DNA of 64,000 bases from Volutella citrinella (lineage: Eukaryota; Ascomycota; Sordariomycetes; Hypocreales; Nectriaceae), in NCBI GenBank assembly GCA_034401135.1, contig JAWZSP010000007.1, positions 3,658,001-3,722,000 of the forward strand, given 5' to 3'. Below the pieces are notes generated by a model. It made no database searches. It was given only the letters and a program-made list of their open reading frames with translations, and was not told where the DNA came from. The position numbers and the translations under genes were made by a program. This document shows positions 1 to 8,921 of this stretch, piece by piece (position 1 is the first letter of the stretch; each line of letters starts with the position of its first letter).

Positions 1-628
1 GAGCCAAGGCCACCCAGAGTTGTCAGCGGGATATGAAAACACTGCCCAAAGACAGATGCTTGAACTGATGGATGGGTCACTGGGTTATTGCTAAATTGTC
101 ATCATTATGTACGATAGCCCTGGTATACTATGCTCGCTGTATTAAACGCTTTAGAACACAAATTCCAGGGCCTGTATGAATTCGTGAATCAGTCCCTTAA
201 TCCCCCTAAGCCGGGCTTCATATCACTTGAAGTCTACTAACAACCTTCCCCTCACCACCTGGTAAGCCAGGGTGGAGGCGGACGTACGGAAACACTACCT
301 GCTTGAAAGATAGCGCTGCTAGCTCCGGGGAATAAGCAACTCATTTCTAGATCGGATACGAACACCGTCCAATCCATGGAGAATCGATTGGTAGATAGAT
401 GTATGAGTTAGCTAAGGCAGTTTGTTTGGTTAGGGTGAAGCCACCAAGTCTGACGAGGCAAGCCACAACCACCCCACCATTACGCCACACACGTACCCCA
501 TGGGAATCTGCATCAACAGAGGTCATGTCCATCATGTCCTTCGTTTGCCAGCGACATACTCACAGCACGACCACAGCTGTTCTACTTCCCGCCCGAGAAG
601 GCACACCCCCCCGCCCGTGAGAATCAAA
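1..628. other. Left-edge intergenic stretch
   Basis: No reading frame here looks like a conserved protein; the short open frames are uninterpretable. The right part is the presumed promoter and leader of the Dam1-like gene that begins at 629. It is C-rich just upstream of the ATG, as is common in fungal leaders. Confidence 0.6.
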
Positions 629-1405
629 ATGTCCGGAGACCTTGGCGAATCTGGCAGAAAGCGCTCCGGCTGCCGCTCGCGCACGTCACGACCAACCACC
701 CCGCTTCGTCCCTCGTCGCGTTCATCTTTTCGCGATTCAGCGCGCCACGCTGGCAACAATGATGCACCGTTCCCCCTCAACACGTTCGAGCCCGCATTCG
801 CCGAGCTATCCGACGCCATGGCCGACCTCGAAGCCAACATGATGCACTTCCAGATCATGCACGAGAGTCTTGCCCGATTCAGCGAGTCATTTGCCAGCTT
901 TCTTTACGGATTGAACATGAATGCATTTTGTGTTGACTTCCCAGAGGTATGTTCTATAATAATCCTTTACGCCATTTGCGCCCAGATGAAGCAATATGTA
1001 GGAATGGAGGCTCGGCACCTGGCTAACAAGGAAATGCAGGGACCCGTCCCCGAGTCTTTTCAGCGTGACCGACCCAGGGAGGATCGAGCCAGCAGCCTCC
1101 CAACTCGCTCTGAGAACGATGCCGAAGCTACGTTCATGCAAGTCCATCCCAACCACCGCTGCCCATATCGGTTTCTAACCATGCACAGGACGACCGATAC
1201 GTCCTTTGTTGACAATCCCTCGACCGCATCCAAGTCCACCGGGAAATCGGCCGCCAAGTTCGCTACACCGGAGACTCGCCAGTCCCGACTTCCAGCTGCG
1301 AGTCGCGGTACTTCGACTAGGGGGAGAGGTGGCATCCCGCGGAGCAGCCGGGGGCGGGGAAGCGGTCTGGCTAGAGCCCGTGGCCGTGGCCGTGGAGTCC
1401 GATGA
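629..1405 (+). CDS. DASH complex subunit Dam1-like, 3 exons
   Basis: Likely a Dam1 homologue, a subunit of the fungal DASH/Dam1 ring that couples kinetochores to microtubule plus ends. Exons 629-946, 1040-1137 and 1189-1405 give 210 aa. The diagnostic block lies in residues 50-106: a stretch around FAELSDAMADLEANMMHFQ, then HESLARFSESFASFLYGLNMNAFCVDFPE. The block after intron 1 starts GPVPESF and the one after intron 2 contains TTDTSFVDNP, both as I recall from filamentous Dam1 proteins. The C-terminus is Arg/Gly-rich (RGRG repeats). Intron 1 (947-1039) has GTATGT, branch CTAAC and CAG. Intron 2 (1138-1188) appears to use a GC donor. The frame stays open further upstream (from 500), but the ATG at 629 fits the family start. 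It converges on the Bud20 gene. Confidence 0.85.
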   Translation: MSGDLGESGRKRSGCRSRTSRPTTPLRPSSRSSFRDSARHAGNNDAPFPLNTFEPAFAELSDAMADLEANMMHFQIMHESLARFSESFASFLYGLNMNAFCVDFPEVCSIIILYAICAQMKQYVGMEARHLANKEMQGPVPESFQRDRPREDRASSLPTRSENDAEATFMQVHPNHRCPYRFLTMHRTTDTSFVDNPSTASKSTGKSAAKFATPETRQSRLPAASRGTSTRGRGGIPRSSRGRGSGLARARGRGRGVR

Positions 1406-1567
1406 CCGCGAAAAAGAAAGCAAGCACATGAGATCCAGCCTGCATCACTTGACCCGCACGAAACCAAAGCGACGCGCAGCATCTTGGGAGCAGTATCGCC
1501 ACACATTCCTGGAGTCCCGGTCTGGTGAGGCCGGCGGAGGGCCGCCTGTTGATGGAAGCCTGTAAAC

Positions 1568-2055
1568 TCAGGTGGCCATGTCGATGTCGTCCTCGTTCGC
1601 CGCGACGCGGGGCCGATTGCCGTCGACCAGCCCGATTCCGACGGCGGCTTCGGCCTCCTTCTGGGTGTACGGTTCTTCGGCTAGTTGCTTCAGCCTACAG
1701 GCAAAGTTAGCACGGCATTCGAGTGAACAATTAGATACCCAAACAATAAATCGAAATCACATACCTTCGCTTGTGGGGCTTCCCGCGGCGGTGCGCAACC
1801 AAGTTCGCATCCGTCTCAAACCACTTGGCGCATTCGGTGCAGTAGTGTCGGCCAAGGCCAGGCAGGTCCTCTGCGGCCTTGGTGTTGAGGAACTGGGTAA
1901 GATGTTTGGGTGACAAGAGGTCGGCCTTGACTTGGTCCATGTCCCTAAACCAGGTCTGTCAGTGGGGAGGATGCTTATCGGCGATTGCGCTTCTGGTCCA
2001 CCAACCTGGTCTTCCGGCGTGTCTTGGTGATCGTCTTCTTGTTTGTGACACCCAT
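1568..2055 (-). CDS. Bud20-like C2H2 zinc-finger ribosome export factor
   Basis: Homologue of yeast Bud20 (ZNF593 family), a shuttling factor that helps export pre-60S ribosomal particles. Three exons on the minus strand, 2055-2006, 1944-1765 and 1694-1568, give 118 aa. The first exon encodes a basic start (MGVTNKKTITKTRRKTR), joined to DMDQVKADL, which matches the family layout. The single zinc finger reads HYCTECAKWFETDANLVAH followed by RRGKPHKRR. The last exon gives LKQLAEEPYTQKEAEAA, the conserved C-terminal helix, and ends with an acidic tail. Both introns (61 and 70 bp) are canonical GT-AG, and the 70 bp one has a GCTAACT branch site. It is convergent with the Dam1-like gene (162 bp between stops). 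Confidence 0.93.
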
Positions 2056-3265
2056 GGTGAAGGAGAGGTTTGTTCTGACTATTGCTGTAGGGTTCGAATC
2101 GGGGCTCTGGGTGGTTCTCGTAGAAACGGCAAGCCTGTGGTTGACTGCTGGGAATGTATGTGCCGGATTTTTTTTCCTATCGTTGGTGGGGAAGTCTTAT
2201 CTGCAGCTGGGCCCAGCCACGCCCCTGTACTCACCAGCCACACTCTTGCCACAGGTAGCAACACTAGGCGATGGCCTTGGGCTTAATCGTTGTTGGCTAT
2301 CTGGTTCTTGGATCGTGATATTAATTTTGGTAGAGGCCCGTTGTTATATTCCATTGCGGAATAGCAGTGCTTAGGGTGTGGTTCTCCCACAATGCCTATG
2401 GAAGACAGAGGGGACTCTGTTCATTAGATCAAAATGCCAACCAGACTATTAGTGACAGCACCATTAGCAATGTTGAAAACAACTCAATGTATCAACAAAG
2501 TAATAGCTCGTCCACCTGAAAAGAAAGAAAAAAAACCCAAAGCGCATAAAATCCGTAGAAGATATTGCCCAGTCCCATCCGATAGAGAAGCCATCAATGT
2601 TGACATTTGTGAATTCAATCGAGCAAATACAGGGTAGGATCAAGCAAAACTCAGCCATCGCCCTGTGACAATGCCGAGCGCAAACTCACGGCTGGGATAA
2701 CACACCCTCGCCTTGGGCGACAATACTTGGGCTCACATAACCGCCAGGCAGAACGACATTCACCACAAAAAGCGCATAGAGAGGCATTCCAGCCAACCCA
2801 AAGAATGTCGTATGGAGTTGGCTCCCTCCCGGAGGCGCTAGCCGGCCGCCGAATTAAGCGACAGAGACCCAAGGAACAAGGGAGGCCGTTTTTACCGAAC
2901 CCAGTAACTACCAGATAGGGTAACTACCTGCTCAGGAGCAACTGCTTCGTCAGGCGAAGCGAGGGCCCCTCATGAGACCCCTTGTAGGCCTCAATTTTGG
3001 CACAACACAGCCAACGTCTGGGCGCGATTATGGCATGGTACTGTCGTAAGCACCGGCTGGGGCCCATTCCTGCCCCGGGCCACTTCTCCAGGGTACGACC
3101 TGCGCTAACACGTCGGCGCCAGCACCGGCCTGCTGCGCATCACTCCGCCCTGGTGCGTACGCCCCTCCATCGCACATCAGCGCCAGAACTACCCGACCAG
3201 CTCTGTTAGGGCTCCCACGCGCGTGGCCCCCTCTTCTCCTACGTCAGTCACCACGCCGAACCCAT
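2056..3265. other. Divergent intergenic region, Bud20 / Sec14-like
   Basis: This is a shared upstream region of two divergently transcribed genes. I see no supported coding sequence. A GGTTCGAATC string at about 2091 looks like a tRNA B-box but has no acceptor stem or A-box around it. Confidence 0.6.
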
Positions 3266-5195
3266 ATGAGGCCCTCGTTGCGGCAACTCTGCTCTCCAGT
3301 GAAGCTCCCCGCGAGGCTACCTGTGTTTGCTCCCCGGCGCCTCTCCCCGCGCTCGTCTGCCCCTCTCGCCGGTACATCCGCCAGGCCCAATCTTCGAAAA
3401 GCTCCGCGCATCCGCGGCCTCCGAACAGCGCATTCTGCCTCAAGATCGCTCGGTGATCGAACCAGACAGTCCCGGCTCAGTGTTTACGGGGGCGCGTCGT
3501 GGTCGCCGACCGAATCCTCCCGTCGCCTGAAGGCAAGCCTCTCTCCCACCGTCGCCCTCTCCGCAGCTCTCATTGCTGCTGCACTCGTTGCTGCCCTGTG
3601 GACATCTGGGAGCGCATCGGAACAACAGGAAGTGCGCGACAAGACACCTCAAAACCTCGAAGCCGCCGAAGCCTCTGGAAACCCTCAAAACATGGCGGAA
3701 AAGCTCCTTCCCGGCCGACCCGGGAACCTCACACCGGACCAGGAGGAGAAGTTGCGCAAACTCTGGGCTGCCATCCTCAACCTCTGCGGCACCGGCGATG
3801 ACGATAGCGCAGGGGCTCTGGAGTTGGGAAATGTGAAGGAAAAGGAGGAGCCAAAGGAGGACAATGGCGACGAGCCCAAGAAGAAGCGATTCGGCATGTT
3901 CCGTAAGAAGGACGACAAGGCCAAGTCGGGGACTTCTACCCCGACGAGCGAGGTTGCGCCGGAAGATGACAAGTACGGCCAGACGAAGCAGTTCTTGGAA
4001 ACCCTCGCCAATGAGACGCCCGAGTCCATTCGAGCAACCATGTGGACAATGGTCAAGTATGACCACCCAGATGCTCTCGCCCTCCGCTTCCTGCGCGCCC
4101 GTAAATGGGACGTGGAGAAGGCCCTCGTCATGTTTGTGTCCACCCTGCACTGGAGACATTCTGAAATGCATGTCGATGACGACATCATGAGGAACGGAGA
4201 TGCTGCCGCCCTTGAGGATGAGGCTAGCGACTACCCGGAGAAGAAGCAACTGGGCCACGACACAATGGACCAACTCCGAATGGGCAAGAGTTTCCTCCAC
4301 GGAGTCGACAAGGAAGGTCGACCAATTTGCGTAGTCAGGACGAGACTGCACAGGGGAGGCGAGCAATGCGAAGAGAGTCTCGAGAGGTATACCGTCTACA
4401 TCATCGAGACGGCTCGCATGATGCTACAACGTCCCGTTGACACCGCTGTAAGTGCAATGAGCTGCAGAATCTCCAACGAGATGACGGTACTGACTGGCGC
4501 ATCCTCCAGTGTATCGTATTTGACATGACTGGATTCTCTCTGGCCAACATGGACTACGCACCCGTCAAGTTTATGATTAAGTGCTTCGAAGCCAATTATC
4601 CCGAGTCCCTTGGCGCGGTTCTCGTTCACAAGGCCCCTTGGGTCTTCCAAGGTATGTCACTTCCGATTTTTCTGGCATGGCGTGTTTTCGGCACAGATAT
4701 TGACCACCTATAGGCATCTGGAAGATTATTCGCGGCTGGCTGGATCCAGTCGTGGCAGCCAAGGTCCATTTCACCAATAACAGGGCCGAACTGGAGGAAT
4801 TCATCGAGCCGAGCCGCATGATTAAAGAACTCGAAGGCGACGAGGACTGGGAGTACAAGTATATCCCACCAGTCGCTGGCGAGAACGACAAGATGAAGGA
4901 CACGGCCACCCGAGACCGCCTGCTCGCGGCCCGTGAGGAACTGGTTAAGAGCTTTGAGCAGGCGACCAGGGACTGGATCCGTAGATCCGAGGGCGACGAA
5001 GGCAAGAAGCTCAAGGCTGAGCGTGAGAGGCTCGCTGAAGCCCTGAGGGTGGATTACTGGAACCTCGACCCTTACCTACGGGCTCGAACACTCTATGACC
5101 GAAAGGGCGACATTGATGCCCAGGGCAAGACACACTGGTACGAGCACAAGAAGGATGCTGTGGCTCCCCAGACATCCGCCGATGACGTAGATTAG
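3266..5195 (+). CDS. Sec14-like (CRAL-TRIO) lipid transfer protein, Csr1-type
   Basis: Predicted phosphatidylinositol/lipid transfer protein of the Csr1/Sfh2 branch of the Sec14 family. Exons 3266-4447, 4510-4651 and 4714-5195 give 601 aa. The family signature starts at about residue 149 (PGRPGNLTPDQEEKLRKLW). A Lys/Glu-rich linker follows, then the CRAL-TRIO N-domain (YDHPDALALRFLRARKWDVEKA), the lipid-binding domain (ESLERYTVYIIETARMM, CIVFDMTGFSLANMDY, VLVHKAPWVFQGIWKII) and a charged C-terminal helix. Residues 1-92 are rich in Arg, Ser and Ala and nearly lack acidic residues, like a mitochondrial presequence; residues 93-113 form one hydrophobic segment. A second ATG at 3692 (residue 143) has a much better start context and would remove both, so the start is uncertain. 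Both introns are 62 bp. It converges on the HIT gene. Confidence 0.9.
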
Positions 5196-5443
5196 CTCAT
5201 GGAACCACAACCCCCTTTCCCCCACGATGTATAGATTAGCTCGAATAAAGAAATCAGGTAGAGGCAAACGGGCCAATGCCCAGAGGCACACCCGACGGCG
5301 CAGTGCATCAAATACGGGTGGCGTGCTGTTGGGCAGTTTTAGGAGGTAAACACACTGCATTGGATGTAACATTATCAACAGCATGAACAATTTAATTGGA
5401 AAGAAATGCATTCTGTTTAAGTTGAAATCTAACCGTAGTTGAT

Positions 5444-6237
5444 TTACATCTTGGCCTTGTACTGCTCGCAAAGAGCCTTGAGCTTCTCCATGTCGGCCTG
5501 CTTGGCCGGCCAGGAAATGCCCAGACCCTCGGCCTCGTTGGGCTTGGGGATCTACAATCGGGTGGTGAGCACGTCCGAAATGCCAATTGGTCGGGGAGGA
5601 GAGGATTCTTACCATGTGGAAGTGGACCTGATTGGCAGAGCGCGGACACAGTTAGCCATCAAGGTGGCCGTGGGGCAATGGCGCACCAGGCATTTAAAGG
5701 ATTGCCATGTCAATGGTCGACTTACATGGTGGACTTGCTGGTGGGCAATGGTTCCGTTGTTCTGGAGAATGTTGTAGTCGGTGGCGCCGGTGGCCTTGAC
5801 GAGCTTCTTGAGAGTGGGCTGAATGGGGCATCAGTAGATGTCACATTGGTAACAAACGGTACGTAAGAGGAGTGGGTTGTTGAGCTTACGAGAATCTCCG
5901 AGAGGGAATCATCAGGAATATCAACTAGCTTCTCGCCGTGGTGCTTGGGAATGACGAGCTGGAGGGGCGCGAGAAAACAAGTCAGCAAAGGAGGTCGAGC
6001 CGCCCCGGCCGTTAGACGAGGGAGCCGAGGGAGCAACATACGGCATGGCCCTCGCTAGTAGGCCCAATATCGAGAAAAGCCAGAGTCTTCTCGCTCTCAA
6101 AGAGCTTCATGCAAGGGATCTCGCCTGTTGCGTCGGATTGTCAGTGATGAATTGCTTGTTCGGTGTGATGCATGAGCCAGCAGGCTAGCCGGGATCTCCT
6201 CACCCTTGATGATGCGGCAGAAAAGGCAGGTGGTCAT
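5444..6237 (-). CDS. HIT-family (histidine triad) nucleotide hydrolase, Hnt1-like
   Basis: Histidine-triad protein of the HINT/Hnt1 branch, which hydrolyses nucleoside phosphoramidates such as AMP-lysine. Six exons on the minus strand: 6237-6204, 6124-6042, 5958-5890, 5818-5726, 5627-5613 and 5551-5444, giving 133 aa. Recognisable blocks are the N-terminal CLFCRIIKGEIP, LAFLDIGPTSEGHALVIPKHH, and the catalytic triad HHVHFHM followed by IPKP. The fifth exon is only 15 nt and encodes VHFHM, so two triad histidines sit in a microexon flanked by canonical GT-AG introns of 98 and 61 bp. All exons join in frame. It is divergent from Mog1 and convergent with the Sec14-like gene. Confidence 0.93.
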
Positions 6238-7600
6238 GACAGACAGTTTGAACGGAGTGTGAAGCTGGAGAGAACTGCGGTCAGTTGGTTTCACTACCCG
6301 ATTTAGCTCCAAAATGCTGCAATCGAGCTAATTGTGATGGTTGAAGCAGTGACGAGCTCGAGAGGGAAGCTTGCGGAGCTGGGCGAAGCAGGGCTGAAGG
6401 GAGGACAGAAGCTCACAGGTGGGGGAGTGCAAATGGCACGGCAAATAATATAAGGCAGGAAAATTTGCAAGTCGGAAGGGAGCTTGAGTTGGGTGAGGGT
6501 GCTTCTACCGATGATGCTCTCGAGACTGACCAGTACAGCAGCTTGACGTGGGTGGTGCGTGGTTGCCGTCTGCCCGCTCGGCTCATAGCGGGGTCGACAC
6601 CTAAGGCGGCCCGGAGGTAGGGGTTATAAGACAAATTACTGCTCCAAGTTTTCGGAGTGGGACCTCCCATCGAACTCACCTCTTGCCTTTTACCAGATGT
6701 GACCGTGGAATGGCCCAACAGACTCCGTTCTCTCAATCTTTGGCAACACTTCGTCTGGAAGCTCCAGATTCGAATTTTTGCTTTTTGCACGGGGTTACAA
6801 TTCTGCGGCCTGGCTGTATATGATGGTCATTTTTTGGTCAATTTTGGATGTGTTGGCCTATTCCTGTTGCGCTTTGAAGTATTCATCTGGTCAATGGGAA
6901 ACACCGTCATCTGGCGGAAGCTCGTCCGTTCGCTACGTCATCGGCCAGCCCCAGCAGCAGTGTTACCCCGCCGCGACCAAGTTGGTGCTTCCCATACCCA
7001 GATGGACTGCTGAAGACTCGCTCCGGAAGAAGTGCAACACTCGCATCAGTAATAAATTCCAGCTGAGCCTTGAGTGCTGCTGCCTGTCTGCCTGGGTCGG
7101 TTGATTTTATCCGCGATGCTTGAAACACAGGCCTGCTGTATTTAGACGTCTTCATGGGCCAGCTGTAGCTCTGTTGGTTTGGCGCTCCACTGAGAGCGCC
7201 TGTAATGTGTGTGACTCGACTCGCAGAGCACAAGGCAGCAAACCTGCCTACAGGCTGGGCCACCTCGCGAATCAGATAATGGCCATGTTTTCTGGGCTGC
7301 GTCAACAAAAGGCTCTTGGACCGTGATACTCGGGCCTTGAGGGCTCGTCTTGGGCGTCGGCTGTTTGACATAAAAGACCAAAGAACTGCCCAAGCTCACG
7401 CGGCTGTAGACCAAGTCCACTGCATCAACCTCGCCTCTTGCCTCTTTGGTCCCCACCCTCTGCGCCCGGCCACTTTCTTGTTCTCTCTCACTCTCGCTCT
7501 TGCTCCCACTCCCACTCCAGCATCGAGATCATTCTGCTTCCTGTGCTGCTACAAATTTACCCGCCAAGTCCTCGAAATCGCCTCGTGCTTGCTGCCCACT
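6238..7600. other. Divergent intergenic region, HIT / Mog1
   Basis: Shared upstream region of two divergent genes. It contains short open frames on both strands but none with a recognisable protein. A CT-rich stretch at about 7470-7560 precedes the Mog1 ATG and is probably leader sequence. Confidence 0.6.
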
Positions 7601-8387
7601 ATGGTTGAATTCATCAGCACCCCTCTGTATGGTGGCGCAATCGTCTGCGACCTCCCCGCTCACTTTGCCGACGTCAGGTACGTGCGCTGCTCGTTCGCTT
7701 CTGCGCTCGCCTCACTCTCTTGCGCCTGATCCCTCTGCTAACCCGGTGCCCTCTCGGCTGCGCAGCAAACTGCGACAGGTTCCGGACAACCAAGAAGTCT
7801 GGATCGACCAGGATGGCTTCACGAGCGTCATCTTCGACATCACCGAGCGCGTCGGCGGCGCTGGCTCCGGCGCCGAAATCGACGGTCGCGCAATGACGAC
7901 ACACCTGGAAGAGATGGTTGGCTCCGACATCGACTCCGTCAAGATCTGGAACACGGCCGAGACCCAGTTCTCGCGACTCGAGTAAGGATCCCTTCCCGTT
8001 GCGCACAGCCTTCCCGGCGCAAGCTTCGAATCACCACATCAGGAACGACTGGCTAACTTTAGCGCCCTTGGGCGTACCCTGAACAGAGACGGAACACCTG
8101 CGTACACCCTCATTTGCACGCAGACGCCGCGCACCGGCCAGTCCCAGAGCCAGTCGTCTGCCCCCGACTTCACGGCCATCGTCATGACGCTGCTCCGGCT
8201 TGAGAAGATTAAGACCGACATCCTCATCACCATCAACGTGCCCCACATCAAGGGCGAGTACAACGAGGAAGAGATCGATCTCGAGCTCGGCCAGCAGGGA
8301 AAGCTCATCGGCGAGGCCGTCGAGTTCTCAGCTCGTATTTGGTCGTCCTTTAAGATCAAGGACTGGGGCCTATTTGGAGAGCCCTGA
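7601..8387 (+). CDS. Ran-interacting Mog1-like protein
   Basis: Homologue of Mog1, which binds Ran/Gsp1 GTPase and promotes nucleotide release, supporting nuclear import. Exons 7601-7677, 7766-7981 and 8063-8387 give 205 aa. The N-terminus (STPLYGGAIVCDLPAHFADVS) and the middle block (RQVPDNQEVWIDQDGFTS, then IFDITERV) match the family. The C-terminal block around TLLRLEKIKTDILITINVPH, ending in KDWGLF, is also typical. Intron 1 (88 bp) is canonical with a CTAAC branch. For intron 2 only the acceptor at 8062 preserves the frame; it lies very close to the CTAAC branch site, so this junction is less certain. Kap121 in this window also belongs to Ran-dependent transport but is 25 kb away. Confidence 0.88.
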
Positions 8388-8921
8388 GCTGGGTCTTGGT
8401 CGGGATATTGGGATTATTAAGGCAGATGGGAATATATGGTGATGATTATGACTTCAACGACGCATGGAACACCAATGGGAGGGAGCTGTTACCAATGTGA
8501 CAGGATGGGACAACCATATCTGACGAGACGGAATGAACAGGGACATGGTTGGAGATTTGGGTCTTGTATGTAAGTCGAGTAACGACATCATGCCTCACTA
8601 CCATAGCAGTTTTAGAATATAGCCAGATCTTGGGCTGTCAAGGCCTCAAACTATTTCACAGGGGGCTCATCTCATCTCATTGAGACGCAACGTCTGTCGC
8701 CATGAAAGGGGTTGAATCTAGCCTGGCCCTGTTGTGGACGCAAGACCAGCCTGTCCCCAGAGTTGGTGGAAGCTCCAACTACTCAGTTGGCTCATCAAGT
8801 TGAACTCTTAATGCTTCGTAATGGGTATCTCTCTTTCTATTCATACAGAATCCATGCCAAATCAGCCTTCCCCTGTACGCCAAACCAGTACGCCCAATCT
8901 TGTGCCCGTCCTCAGATAGCC
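8388..8921. other. Convergent 3' intergenic region
   Basis: Region between the stop codons of Mog1 (+) and the GCNA-like protease (-). It probably holds both 3' untranslated regions. No coding or RNA gene is seen. Confidence 0.6.

Noticed and set aside
986..1039. Shorter 39-bp intron 1 in the Dam1 gene (acceptor at 985)
   Set aside because: It lacks a branch site and leaves unrelated residues before GPVPESF. The acceptor at 1039 has CTAAC upstream and restores the family sequence.
2088..2110. GGTTCGAATC, resembling a tRNA B-box
   Set aside because: No matching A-box, anticodon arm or acceptor stem. It lies just upstream of the Bud20 gene. The similar string near 54334 fails for the same reasons.
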